A DNA stretch of 64,000 bases from Paracoccaceae bacterium (lineage in GTDB: Bacteria; Pseudomonadota; Alphaproteobacteria; Rhodobacterales; Rhodobacteraceae): NCBI GenBank assembly GCA_020622085.1, contig JAHRYM010000002.1, positions 811,604 to 875,603 on the forward strand, in the 5' to 3' direction. The notes below the pieces were generated by a model. That model had not been told where the DNA came from, ran no database searches, and saw only the letters and a list, made by a program, of their open reading frames with translations. Position numbers and translations under genes: made by a program. Shown here in pieces: positions 26,261 to 34,506 of this stretch (within the stretch, counting starts at the first letter, position 1; each line of letters begins with the position of its first letter).

Positions 26261-27690
26261 GGGGCGCGCCGCGCCGCACTGTCGTCCAGCGGAAAGACCT
26301 TGGCGGGGTTCAGCAGCCAATGCGGGTCGAAGACATCCTTCACCCGCATCTGCGCCTCAAGGTCGGCGGCGCGGAACTGCACGCGCATCAGGTCGCGCTT
26401 TTCCACGCCCACGCCATGTTCGCCGGTCAGGCAGCCGCCCACCTCGACGCAAAGCTTGAGGATATCGGCGCCCAGCTTTTCGCAGCGTTCAAGATCACCC
26501 GGAGTATTGGCGTTGTAAAGGATCAGCGGATGCATGTTGCCGTCGCCCGCATGGAAGACGTTCGCCACCTCAAGCCCCGCTTCGCGGCTCAGATCGCCAA
26601 TGCGGCGCAGGACTTCGGGCAAGGTTGACACCGGGATGGTGCCGTCAAGGCACATGTAGTCGTTGATCTGGCCCATTGCGCCGAAGGCGGCCTTCCGGCC
26701 CAGCCAGATGCGGCGGGCCTCATCCTCGGTCTGGGCCTCGCGGAATTCGATGGGGGAATGGCGGGCGGCAATCTGGCGGATCAGGGCGATCTGTTCGTCG
26801 ATTTCCGGGGGTGATCCTTCGACTTCGACGATCAAGAGCGCCTCGCAATCGGGGTAGCCCGCGTGGGCGAAGGCTTCGGTGGCGCGGATGCAGGGGCGGT
26901 CCATGAATTCGATCGCCACCGGCAGGATGCCCGCGCGGATGATGTCGGCCACGCAGGCGCCGGCGACCTCATTGGCGCCAAAGGCGATCAGCACGGGCCG
27001 CGCGCCTTCGGGTTTCGGCAGTATCCGCAGTGTAGCTTCCGTCACCACGCCAAGCTGCCCCTCCGATCCGCAGACGACGCCCAGCAGGTCAAGCCCGCTA
27101 GCGTCCATGAAAGGCCCGCCCAGGGTGACAACCGTGCCGTCCATCTGCACCAGCGTGACGCCCAGAAGGTTGTTCGTCGTCACGCCGTATTTCAGGCAAT
27201 GCGCGCCGCCGGAGTTCATGGCGATATTGCCGGAAATCGCGCAGGCGAGCTGGCTTGATGGATCGGGCGCGTAGAAGAACCCCGCACCTTCCACCGCGCC
27301 GGAAACGGACAGGTTGGTGCGCCCTGCCTCGACCCGGATGAAGCGGTCGGCGTAATCGACCTCGAGCACGCGGTTCATGCGCGCGATGCCCAAGACCACC
27401 GAATCCGCCGTCGGCATCGACCCGCCCGCAAGCGATGTTCCCGCCCCGCGCGGCACCACCGGCACCCGCTGGTCGTGACAGAACCTGAGCGCGGCGGACA
27501 CTTCCGCCGTGCTGCGCGGAAGGATCACGGCCAGCGGCGCGCAGCGATAGGCCGACAGCGCGTCGCATTCATAGGCCCGCGTCTCAACCGGATCGTCGAT
27601 CACCGCGTCGGCGGGAAGAATCGCGCGCAGTCCCTGAACGATCTGGTCCTTGCGCGACAGGATCGCGGGATCGGGGGGCGGCATCTGCAT
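26257..27690 (-). CDS. glcD: Glycolate oxidase subunit GlcD (FAD-linked)
   Basis: 477 residues from MQMPPPDPAIL, preceded by GGAGGA; an upstream extension is rejected for that reason. FAD-binding type 4 domain with VVPRGAGTSLAGGSMP (about 81-96), SGNIAMNSGGAHCLKYG and a C-terminal FAD-linked oxidase domain with FHAGDGNMHPLIL and GGCLTGEHGVGVEKR. Catalytic flavoprotein of glycolate oxidase. First gene of the operon; divergent from the DUF599 gene with 75 bases between starts. Confidence 0.96.
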   Translation of the reverse strand: MQMPPPDPAILSRKDQIVQGLRAILPADAVIDDPVETRAYECDALSAYRCAPLAVILPRSTAEVSAALRFCHDQRVPVVPRGAGTSLAGGSMPTADSVVLGIARMNRVLEVDYADRFIRVEAGRTNLSVSGAVEGAGFFYAPDPSSQLACAISGNIAMNSGGAHCLKYGVTTNNLLGVTLVQMDGTVVTLGGPFMDASGLDLLGVVCGSEGQLGVVTEATLRILPKPEGARPVLIAFGANEVAGACVADIIRAGILPVAIEFMDRPCIRATEAFAHAGYPDCEALLIVEVEGSPPEIDEQIALIRQIAARHSPIEFREAQTEDEARRIWLGRKAAFGAMGQINDYMCLDGTIPVSTLPEVLRRIGDLSREAGLEVANVFHAGDGNMHPLILYNANTPGDLERCEKLGADILKLCVEVGGCLTGEHGVGVEKRDLMRVQFRAADLEAQMRVKDVFDPHWLLNPAKVFPLDDSAARRAP

Positions 27691-27765
27691 GAAAGGCTCC
27701 TCCAGCCGGTCGGGGGATGTTATGCCAGCCGTGCCAAGAATGACAATCATGTGCTGAGGACATGT

Positions 27766-28476
27766 ATGACCCTGCCCTTTCCCCCATCAGGTTCCGACGT
27801 CCTGTCGTGGGCTGACATCCTCGCCGTGGCGGCAATCATCATCGCCTGGCTGGCGGTGGGGCATGTGGTCGAAAAGCCGCCCGCCCGACACCCATCGGTC
27901 TCGGCGCTGATGAAGACCTATCGGCGCGAATGGATGGTGACCTTCCTGAACCGCCAGCCGCGTATCTTTGACGCCACCATCGTCGACAGCCTGCGGCAGG
28001 GAACGGCCTTTTTCGCTTCGGCCACCATGCTGGCGATTGGCGGGATCCTCGCGATCCTGGGCAATCCCACCGCCATCGAAGGCATCGCCCAGGACCTGAA
28101 GGCCCTGCCCCATGACCCGCTGGTGTGGAAGCTGCGGCTTTTGCCGGTGCTGTTCTTCGTGGTGGATGCCTTCCTGAACTTCGTCTGGTCGCATCGGTTG
28201 TTCGGCTATTGCGCGATCGTGATGGCCGCCGTTCCGAATGACGTCGCCGATCCGCTGGCCGAAGCGCGCGCAAGGCAGGCCGGCGAGATCAACATCCACG
28301 CCGCCAAGAACTTCAACCGCGGGCTGCGGAGCGTCTATTTCGGCATGGGCGCGCTGGGGTGGCTCGTGTCGCCGCTGGCGCTGGCCATCGGCACGGCGCT
28401 GGTCCTGTGGATGACTCTCAGGCGGGAATTCTGGTCACAATCACGGCGCATTCTCATGTCCGACACACCAAAGTGA
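27766..28476 (+). CDS. DUF599 family membrane protein
   Basis: 236 residues from the ATG preceded by GAGGA; four hydrophobic helices (about 15-33, 80-100, 122-145 and 195-220). The segments MKTYRREWM, RIFDATIVDSLRQGTAFFASATMLAIG and HAAKNFNRGLRSVYFG are those of DUF599. Function of the family is not known. It is divergent from glcD. Confidence 0.88.
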   Translation: MTLPFPPSGSDVLSWADILAVAAIIIAWLAVGHVVEKPPARHPSVSALMKTYRREWMVTFLNRQPRIFDATIVDSLRQGTAFFASATMLAIGGILAILGNPTAIEGIAQDLKALPHDPLVWKLRLLPVLFFVVDAFLNFVWSHRLFGYCAIVMAAVPNDVADPLAEARARQAGEINIHAAKNFNRGLRSVYFGMGALGWLVSPLALAIGTALVLWMTLRREFWSQSRRILMSDTPK

Positions 28477-28515
28477 CGTGCCAATCGGCGCCCTTTCTGA
28501 GACTGTCTCCGGGCC

Positions 28516-28905
28516 ATGATCCAGCTTCGCGCCCTTGTCCTTGTCGTGCCATGCCTGTTTGCCCTTGCCTCTCTTGCCCGGGCCGAGGCACCCAGGGTCG
28601 AATCCGCCAGCATCGTTCAGGAAGGCGCGGGCTGGACCGTCCGCGCGTTGATCCGCCACCCCGACAGCGGCTGGGACCATTACGCCAGCGGCTGGCAGAT
28701 TCTGGCGCCGGACAGAACGGTTCTGGCACTGGCCGAGATCACCCATCCGCATCCGGACGGCGAACCGATTCGCGAAGAACTGACGGGCTTGCAGCTTCCC
28801 GAGGGGGTCGACCATCTGTTGATCCGTGTCCGCTGCACGCTTGATGGCTGGAGCGCGCGGTTCTACCGGCTGGACATCGGGACACAAGTCGGCGTCACGC
28901 CCTAG
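28516..28905 (+). CDS. Conserved hypothetical exported protein
   Basis: 129 residues with a clear signal peptide (cleavage near ARA, residue 23). The mature protein of about 105 residues has HPDSGWDHYASGWQIL and LGEITHPH-like segments (actual LAEITHPH), which recur in uncharacterised alphaproteobacterial periplasmic proteins as I recall. Its TAG stop (28903-28905) lies in the CTAG that is the left target-site copy of the adjacent IS, so the stop is shared with the repeat. Before insertion it converged on marR. Confidence 0.75.
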   Translation: MIQLRALVLVVPCLFALASLARAEAPRVESASIVQEGAGWTVRALIRHPDSGWDHYASGWQILAPDRTVLALAEITHPHPDGEPIREELTGLQLPEGVDHLLIRVRCTLDGWSARFYRLDIGTQVGVTP

Positions 28906-28982
28906 GGCCGAAACCCAATCAATCTATTGATATATTGTCATCTATCTGGTTCACTTTCTCTGCAATGCAGGGGGGGTGTGGA

Positions 28983-29737
28983 ATGTCGGCAGGTTTCTGG
29001 CTTTCGGATCGGGCCTGGGCGGCGATTGAGCCGCTTTTGCCGAAGAACCAACCGGGGGCGAGGCGGGTGGATGACCGTCGCGTCATCAGCGGCATCATCC
29101 ATGTGCTGCGGGTCGGGTGTCGGTGGGAGGATTGTCCAGCCAGCTATGGCCCGCCGACGACGATCTACAACCGCTTCAATCGATGGAGCCACCGCGGCCT
29201 CTGGGGACGCATCTTTGCGACCCTTGCGGCACGGGCCGAACTGCCCGGCGACCTGAGCATCGACAGCACCGCCGTGCGCGCCCACCGCTCTGCACACGGC
29301 GGAAAAGGGGGGCGCAAATTCAGGGCATCGGGCGCTCGCGTGGCGGTCCAACCACCAAGATCCATGCTCTGACAGATGGTTGCGGACGCGCGGTGGCCTT
29401 CAGCCTCAGCCCCGGAAACCACGCCGACATCTCGGAGGCTCCGGCGCTTCTGGACAAATGCACCGCCCCCACACGCCTTCTGGCTGACATGGGTTATGAC
29501 GCCAACAGCCTGCGTGACCGCCTCGCGGCGACGAAAACCGAGGCCGTCATCCCCTCCACCCGATCACGCAAGGTGCCCATCCCCTACGATGAGACGGCTT
29601 ATCGCGACAGAAATCTGATCGAGCGGGCTTTCTGCCGCCTCAAGGACTGGCGACGCATTGCCACCCGCTACGACAAGCTGGCCATCAACTTCGCATCCGC
29701 CGTCGCAATCGCCGCAATCATCATCTGGTGGACTTGA
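28983..29737 (+). CDS. IS5-family DDE transposase made by -1 frameshift (orfA/orfB)
   Basis: orfA runs from the ATG at 28983 to 29372 (129 codons) and starts MSAGFWLSDRAWAAIEPLLP, the DUF4096-type N-terminus, with the first catalytic Asp in LSIDSTAVRAHRSAHGG. orfB continues in the -1 frame to 29737 and holds the second Asp (LLADMGYDANSLRDRL) and the Glu region (NLIERAFCRLKDWRRIATRYDK). The frames meet at A4G6 (29303-29312), read GGA AAA GGG GGG, an ideal place for a -1 slip. The fused product would be about 251 residues. Both catalytic halves look intact, so the element may be active. Confidence 0.88.
29303..29312 (+). promoter_or_regulatory. Probable programmed -1 frameshift site in transposase
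   Basis: The run AAAAGGGGGG is positioned in orfA as GGA AAA GGG GGG CGC. Slipping back one base on GGG GGG restores pairing in all positions and joins orfA to orfB just after the SAHGGKGG segment, where homologous single-frame transposases read on into the GRSRGG-type sequence. Confidence 0.7.
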
Positions 29738-29750
29738 TTGAGTCTCGACC

Positions 29751-30188
29751 CTAGTCCTGTTCAAGCCGCAGGCGGAGTTCGCGCAGGACCGGCAGCGCGG
29801 CACGGACCTTTTCCGCCCCCACCGCGCGCACGACATCGCCGATCACCGGCGCGATGGCCGCCAGCGCCGCATCGCGCGCCGCCCGGCCCGAGGGGCTGAT
29901 CGACACGAATTTCTGCCGCGCATCGTCCCAGTCGGGGCGGATGTGGATATGTCCGGCCCATTCCAGCTTGGTCAGGGTATTGGTCATTGCCCCCCGCGTG
30001 ACATGGAAGGTCTTGGCCAGTTGCGCGGGCGTGCGTTCGTCCGCTGCACGCGCCAGATGGTTCAGCACCGAAAAATGGCTGAGCTCCATCCCCTTGGGCA
30101 GGGCCTTCGACAGCCGGTTGCGCGCCAGCTGGTCGGTCATGAAGACTTCGGAAAACAGGGCCGCGGCCAAGGGTTCGCTGTCGCTCAT
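29751..30188 (-). CDS. MarR-family transcriptional regulator
   Basis: 145 residues from MSDSEPLAAALF. The winged-helix core shows ELSHFSVLNHLARA, then LAKTFHVTRGAMTNTLTKLEWAGHI (recognition helix) and the wing RPDWDDARQKFVSISPSGRA. Ligand and targets unknown; it follows a nitrilase-family gene by one base and is the last gene of a minus-strand unit comF-grxC-nitrilase-marR. Its TAG stop (complement of 29751-29753) lies in the right CTAG copy of the IS target site, so the insertion did not alter the protein. Confidence 0.9.
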   Translation of the reverse strand: MSDSEPLAAALFSEVFMTDQLARNRLSKALPKGMELSHFSVLNHLARAADERTPAQLAKTFHVTRGAMTNTLTKLEWAGHIHIRPDWDDARQKFVSISPSGRAARDAALAAIAPVIGDVVRAVGAEKVRAALPVLRELRLRLEQD

Positions 30189-30189
30189 C

Positions 30190-31023
30190 TCAGGCCGGCA
30201 GGTCGAAGCTGCGGTCATGGGTCAGCGACGGCACGCGCGAGCGGGCGCGGACCACCTCACCCATGTCGAGCGTGACATAAGTGATCCCGACCTCGGTTCC
30301 GCCATCGGCCAGAACCTCGCCCCAGGGCGCGACGGCAAGCGAATGGCCCCAGGTGCGGCGCGGACGGCCGTTGTGGCTGGCGTGGCTGCCGCATTGCGCG
30401 GGCGCCAGCACATAGCAGCCGGTCTCGATCGCGCGGGCGCGCAAGAGAACCTCCCAATGCGCGGCGCCGGTGGTGTCGTTGAAGGCCGCCGGGATGCACA
30501 GCACATTGGCCCCGGCATGGGCCAGCGCCCGGTAAAGATAGGGAAAGCGCAGGTCATAGCAGACGGTCATGCCCAGCGTCGCAAAGGGCGTCTGCGCCAC
30601 AACCGCGCGGGTGCCGGGGCGATAGCCCGTGGATTCGCGGTATTGTTCGGTATCGGACACGTTCACGTCGAACATGTGGATCTTGTCATATCGCGCGGCG
30701 TTGGCGCCATCGGGGCCGATCAGGAACGACCGGTTGGCAAGGCGTCCATCGGCATCGTGGGTCTTGATCCCGAGCGATCCGATCAGCAGCCAGATCCCCA
30801 GGTCTGCTGCGTCGGCCCGAAGCGCGGCAAGCGTTTCATCATCTTCTTCGTGACGCAGCACCATACGCTGATGGTCGCGGTCAGACGACAGGCAGTTCGT
30901 CACTTCGGGCGTCAGGACAAAGCCCGCGCCCTGCCCCGCCGCTTCCCGAACCAGATCCCGCGTCAGGGGCAGGTTCGCCGCCGGATCGTCGCCGACGGAC
31001 AGCTGGACCAATGCCGCCTTCAC
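30190..31023 (-). CDS. Carbon-nitrogen hydrolase (Nit2-like amidase)
   Basis: 277 residues, the normal single-domain nitrilase-superfamily length. The Glu-Lys-Cys triad is present: LTPEVTN (Glu, about 40), RYDKIHMFDV (Lys, about 115) and MTVCYDLRFPYLYR (Cys, about 152). The sequence is closest in pattern to Nit2/omega-amidase or deaminated-glutathione amidase proteins, which fits the neighbouring glutaredoxin gene. The start overlaps the end of grxC (ATGA at 31020-31023). Confidence 0.92.
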   Translation of the reverse strand: MKAALVQLSVGDDPAANLPLTRDLVREAAGQGAGFVLTPEVTNCLSSDRDHQRMVLRHEEDDETLAALRADAADLGIWLLIGSLGIKTHDADGRLANRSFLIGPDGANAARYDKIHMFDVNVSDTEQYRESTGYRPGTRAVVAQTPFATLGMTVCYDLRFPYLYRALAHAGANVLCIPAAFNDTTGAAHWEVLLRARAIETGCYVLAPAQCGSHASHNGRPRRTWGHSLAVAPWGEVLADGGTEVGITYVTLDMGEVVRARSRVPSLTHDRSFDLPA

Positions 31024-31283
31024 GCCAGCCCCCGCAGCAGCGCGTCCAGCTTGCCGTCGTAGTCCAGCGCGTGAAGGTCATCCGATCCACCAACATGCCG
31101 GCCGCCGATGAAGATCTGCGGCACGGTGCGGCGCCCGCCCGCGCGCTGGGTCATTGCCGCGCGCAGCGACGGGTCGCCCGAAACGTCGATTTCCGTGTAG
31201 CTGGCGCCCTTTTTTGCCAAAAGCCGTTTGGCGGCAAGGCAATAGGGGCAGGTGGGGGTCGTGTAGATCTCGACAAGCTGCAT
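31020..31283 (-). CDS. grxC: Glutaredoxin 3
   Basis: 87 residues from MQLVEIYTTPTCPYC; an ATG two codons upstream is possible but the chosen start aligns with the usual MxxVEIY beginning of GrxC. Active site CPYC (residues 12-15), the TVPQIFIGGRHVGGSDDL segment and the short C-terminal helix are typical. Glutathione-dependent thiol-disulphide oxidoreductase. It overlaps the nitrilase gene downstream and lies 41 bases after comF. Confidence 0.94.
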   Translation of the reverse strand: MQLVEIYTTPTCPYCLAAKRLLAKKGASYTEIDVSGDPSLRAAMTQRAGGRRTVPQIFIGGRHVGGSDDLHALDYDGKLDALLRGLA

Positions 31284-31324
31284 GGCCATTCCGGGGAAAG
31301 CAGGGTTCGCGTCACTATAGCCCC

Positions 31325-32098
31325 TCAGCCGTCTTTCGCAACGCGGGCCAGCACCAGCACCCGCACCTCGGCCGCACCGGCCATCAGGCAGGCTTCGGTC
31401 GCGGCTGCCAGCGTGGCGCCCGATGTCATCACGTCATCGACAAGCAGGATCCGGCGCCCGGCAAGTTGGTCCGCGCGGCGCGGATGGGGAATGATCGCGC
31501 CATCCACGTTCTCGAATCGGTCGGCGCGGCTTCGGCCTTCCTGGCTGCAGGTGGCATGGCGGCGGAGAAGCAGGTCCGGGCAATGATCAAGCCCCGCCAG
31601 TCGCGCCAGCCGCGACGACAGATGCGCCGACTGGTTGTAGCGGCGCCGGAACAGGCGCCAGCGGTGCAGCGGCACCGGCGCCACCATGAGTCCCGGCGAC
31701 AGGATCGGCGCCGCGGCCCGCAGCATCCAGTCGGCCATCGGACGCGCCAGATCCAGCCGGTCGCCGTGTTTCAACGCCAGAACCAGCCTGCGCCCGTTGT
31801 CGCGGTAGACCAGCGCGCTGCGGCCCCGGGTCCATGGGCGCGGCGCGGCAAGGCAGTCGTCGCAATGTTCCGGCCGGCCTTCGTCCTGCCCGGGCAGGGG
31901 CGTGCCGCAGCCGTCGCAGACCAGTCCCATGGCAAAATGCGTTTCCCGCCAGCAGGGGCCGCAGAGCGCAAACTCGCGGTCGACGCGGGCGCCACAGGAA
32001 ATGCATTGCGGCGGAAACACCTGCCGCAGTGCGGACTGACCCAGCCGCAGCAGCCTGCTTTGCAATCCACCACCAAAGGCGATAGGCTTGGTGATCAT
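31325..32098 (-). CDS. comF: ComF family phosphoribosyltransferase-like protein
   Basis: 257 residues from MITKPIAFGGG, with GGAGG 7 bases upstream. N-terminal zinc-binding module with CISCG, CGPC, CDGCG and HCDDC pairs (about residues 32-83); C-terminal type I phosphoribosyltransferase domain with RRYNQSAHLSSRLA and the PRPP loop ILLVDDVMTSGATL (about 220-233). ComF-like proteins are associated with DNA uptake and replication restart; the exact role in this group is unclear. Its ATG overlaps the ATG of the divergent gene by two bases. Confidence 0.92.
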   Translation of the reverse strand: MITKPIAFGGGLQSRLLRLGQSALRQVFPPQCISCGARVDREFALCGPCWRETHFAMGLVCDGCGTPLPGQDEGRPEHCDDCLAAPRPWTRGRSALVYRDNGRRLVLALKHGDRLDLARPMADWMLRAAAPILSPGLMVAPVPLHRWRLFRRRYNQSAHLSSRLARLAGLDHCPDLLLRRHATCSQEGRSRADRFENVDGAIIPHPRRADQLAGRRILLVDDVMTSGATLAAATEACLMAGAAEVRVLVLARVAKDG

Positions 32099-32924
32099 GT
32101 CGACGCCTCCAATCCTGACCGACCGAGCCGCACTTGTGCACCATCGCCACCGTGCCGTGCGGCAGGGGGCCGAGATGTTCCTGCACGAAGAATCCGTCGC
32201 CGAGATCGAGGAAAGACTCGCCGAGGTTAACAGAAGGTTTACGGCGCCGGCGATCATTACCGCTTTTCCCGATCCGTGGCGCAACCTGCTGCCCGACGCG
32301 CGGATCCTGCCCGACGATCCGGTGCTCGACCTGCAACCCGAAGCGCATGATCTGGTCATCCACGGGCTGGGCCTGCACTGGGCCAATGATCCCGTGGGCC
32401 AACTGATCCAGTGCCGCCGCGCGCTGAGGCCCGACGGGCTGTTTCTGGGGGTCACGTTCGGCGGCCAGACGCTGCACGAACTGCGCTCCAGCCTGGCGCA
32501 GGCCGAAGCGGCGCTTTTTGGTGGCCTGTCGCCGCGTGTCCTGCCGATGGGCGAAATCCGCGATCTGGGCGGGCTGTTGCAGCGCGCGGGATTTTCGCTG
32601 CCGGTGGCCGATGTGCTGACGCGCCGGGTGACCTACCGGACGATGTTCCACCTGATCGCCGACCTGCGCGCGATGGGGGAGACCAGCGCCTTGGCAGACC
32701 GGCCGCGCAGGCCCGCGCCGCGCGCGCTGTTTCCCGAAGCCGCGCAGCTTTATGCCGAACACTTCCCTGCCGACGAGGGAAGGATCCTTGCCACCTTCAG
32801 CATGATCGTCCTGACGGGCTGGGCGCCGCATGAAAGCCAGCAGAAACCGCTGCGCCCCGGCTCGGCGATCACGCGGCTGGCAGATGCGCTGGGCAAAAAC
32901 CAAGGCAACGGCAAGGTGAACTGA
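32097..32924 (+). CDS. Methyltransferase-like protein (BioC/NDUFAF5-related) with degenerate SAM site
   Basis: 275 residues from MSTPPILTDRAALV. The layout is that of the class I methyltransferase group next to comF in alphaproteobacteria: FLHEESVAEIEERL, then LVIHGLGLHWANDPVGQL, RRALRPDGLFLGVTFGG and LHELRSSLAQAE. The glycine-rich motif I that binds S-adenosylmethionine is not recognisable (the region reads TAPAIITAFPDPWRN), so catalysis is doubtful; NDUFAF5-type proteins are hydroxylase/assembly factors. Start codon overlaps the comF start on the other strand (CATG). Confidence 0.8.
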   Translation: MSTPPILTDRAALVHHRHRAVRQGAEMFLHEESVAEIEERLAEVNRRFTAPAIITAFPDPWRNLLPDARILPDDPVLDLQPEAHDLVIHGLGLHWANDPVGQLIQCRRALRPDGLFLGVTFGGQTLHELRSSLAQAEAALFGGLSPRVLPMGEIRDLGGLLQRAGFSLPVADVLTRRVTYRTMFHLIADLRAMGETSALADRPRRPAPRALFPEAAQLYAEHFPADEGRILATFSMIVLTGWAPHESQQKPLRPGSAITRLADALGKNQGNGKVN

Positions 32925-32995
32925 ACCCGCAAGGGGGTTGCAGTGCCCTGCCCAGCGGGTAGTTAGGTGAATACACAGGTGAGGCGCGGTGAAGA

Positions 32996-34069
32996 ATGAC
33001 GCAAAGTCCAGCCCAACATGACAGCGCAGGCCTGGGCCGCCTTGCCAATGCACCGGCCAGCCACCCTGCGGTCGCGCGCGCGCGGATCGGGATCCTGGTC
33101 GCCAACCTTGGCACGCCCGATGGCTATGGCTATTGGCCGATGCGGCGCTATCTGAACGAATTCCTGTCGGACAAGCGCGTTATCGACTATCCCGCGTGGA
33201 AGTGGCAGCCGCTCTTGCAGCTGATCATCCTGACCAGACGGCCCTTCACTTCGGGGCGGAACTACCGGCTGATCTGGAACCACGACAAGGGCGAAAGCCC
33301 GCTGATGACAATCACCAGGGCACAGGTCGAAAAGCTGCGCGCAGCGGCGACAGCACAGTATGGCAACGGGGTCATGGTCGATTTCTGCATGCGCTACGGA
33401 AATCCGTCCACCAATGAGGTCGTGTCCCGGATGGTGAAGGCAGGGTGCGAAAAGATCCTGTTCCTGCCGCTTTATCCGCAATATGCGGGCGCGACCTCGG
33501 CCACGGCGAACGACCAGTTCTTTCGCGCCCTGATGGCCGAGAAGCGCCAGCCGGCGGTTCGCACGGCGCCCGAATACTTTGACCAACCTCTTTATGTCGA
33601 GGCGCTGGCGCAGTCGGTCGAACGGGTCTATGCGACGCTGGACCGCCGCCCCGACGTGCTGGTTGCAAGCTATCACGGCATGCCGAAGCGTTACCTGATG
33701 GAGGGCGACCCCTATCACTGCCAATGCCAGAAGACCTCGCGTCTTTTGCGCGAACGGCTGGGTTGGGAGCGGGATGCGATCGACACCACCTTCCAGTCGG
33801 TTTTCGGACCGGAAGAATGGCTAAGGCCCTATACGGTCGAACACGTGGCCGAACTGGCGAAGGCGGGAAAGAAGAACATCGCGGTGATCTCTCCCGCGTT
33901 TTCGTCCGATTGCATCGAGACGCTGGAAGAGATCAACGGCGAGATCCGCGAAGCTTTTCTGCATGCGGGCGGGGAAAGCTTTACCTACGTTCCCTGTCTC
34001 AACGATGACGATGCCCATATCCGCGCATTGATGGCCGTGATCGGGCAAAATCTGGCAGGCTGGGTCTGA
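32996..34069 (+). CDS. hemH: Ferrochelatase
   Basis: 357 residues. IGILVANLGTPDG near the N-terminus, YRLIWNHDKGESPL, the active-site SYHGMPKRYLMEGDPYHCQCQKT (His about 224) and FQSVFGPEEWLRPYT are all present. It inserts ferrous iron into protoporphyrin IX, the last step of haem synthesis. A strong bidirectional hairpin terminator lies 61 bases after the stop. Confidence 0.96.
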   Translation: MTQSPAQHDSAGLGRLANAPASHPAVARARIGILVANLGTPDGYGYWPMRRYLNEFLSDKRVIDYPAWKWQPLLQLIILTRRPFTSGRNYRLIWNHDKGESPLMTITRAQVEKLRAAATAQYGNGVMVDFCMRYGNPSTNEVVSRMVKAGCEKILFLPLYPQYAGATSATANDQFFRALMAEKRQPAVRTAPEYFDQPLYVEALAQSVERVYATLDRRPDVLVASYHGMPKRYLMEGDPYHCQCQKTSRLLRERLGWERDAIDTTFQSVFGPEEWLRPYTVEHVAELAKAGKKNIAVISPAFSSDCIETLEEINGEIREAFLHAGGESFTYVPCLNDDDAHIRALMAVIGQNLAGWV

Positions 34070-34130
34070 CTGGCCCGGCTTATGTGCCCCCAGCTTATGT
34101 GCCGGCATCTTCCCTGCCGGCCCTAAATGA

Positions 34131-34159
34131 AAAAGGCGGTGGACAACCCACCGCCTTTT
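34131..34159. terminator. Bidirectional rho-independent terminator
   Basis: A perfect 12-bp inverted repeat, AAAAGGCGGTGG at 34131-34142 and CCACCGCCTTTT at 34148-34159, with a 5-base loop. A-tract on the left and T-tract on the right make it functional in both directions, ending hemH on the plus strand and the small gene at 34183-34362 on the minus strand. Confidence 0.9.
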
Positions 34160-34182
34160 CCATTGATTCTGGCAATCAGAAA

Positions 34183-34362
34183 TCAGTTGCTGGCGACAGC
34201 AGCGGCCACCAGGACCAGCAGCAGCAGCGGAACCAGCACGCCGCCCGAGGACGAGGCCGATTTGGTGACTTCGACTTCCGGGGTCACCGGAGCTTCGATA
34301 CCGCCGGCGAAAGCCGACGAAGCAGCGACCGAGAGAGCGGCGGCAAGCGCGATCTTTTTCAT
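34183..34362 (-). CDS. Small exported/membrane protein of unknown function
   Basis: 59 residues from MKKIALAAALSVA. A signal peptide ends near AFAGG (about residue 20); the mature peptide has a short polar segment with APVTPEVEVTKSASSSGG and one C-terminal hydrophobic helix ending LVAAAVASN. So either a tail-anchored or inner-membrane miniprotein. TGGAGA lies upstream of the ATG. Converges on hemH across the shared terminator. Similar miniproteins are common but undescribed in Rhodobacterales, as far as I recall. Confidence 0.8.
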   Translation of the reverse strand: MKKIALAAALSVAASSAFAGGIEAPVTPEVEVTKSASSSGGVLVPLLLLVLVAAAVASN

Positions 34363-34506
34363 GTGAGCATTCTCCATCTGCACCCCGGCTTTGGAACTGA
34401 GGACCGCCGGGGCATTCTTTGCTGTACCTCGTAGTGGTCAGTAACGCGCACCGGCGGAATTTTGCAACCGCGAGTCAGGGGGTAAAATGAAAAATCGCAC
34501 TCGTCG

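Larger units (their letters stand above)
28906..29750 (+). mobile_element. IS5-family (IS427-group-like) insertion sequence
   Basis: An 845-bp element with imperfect terminal inverted repeats: the left end GGCCGAAACCCAATCAAT and the inverted right end GGTCGAGACTCAATCAAG agree at 14 of 18 positions. Both sides are flanked by CTAG (28902-28905 and 29751-29754), the apparent target duplication. It carries two overlapping frames that together encode a DDE transposase. The first 19 bases of a second copy, also following CTAG, end the window. Length, two-frame layout and motifs fit the IS427 group; the exact family name is not confirmed. Confidence 0.9.

Noticed and set aside
31587-33053. A 488-codon minus-strand frame spanning comF and the methyltransferase-like gene.
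   Set aside because: It overlaps two supported genes in other frames and has no recognisable sequence.
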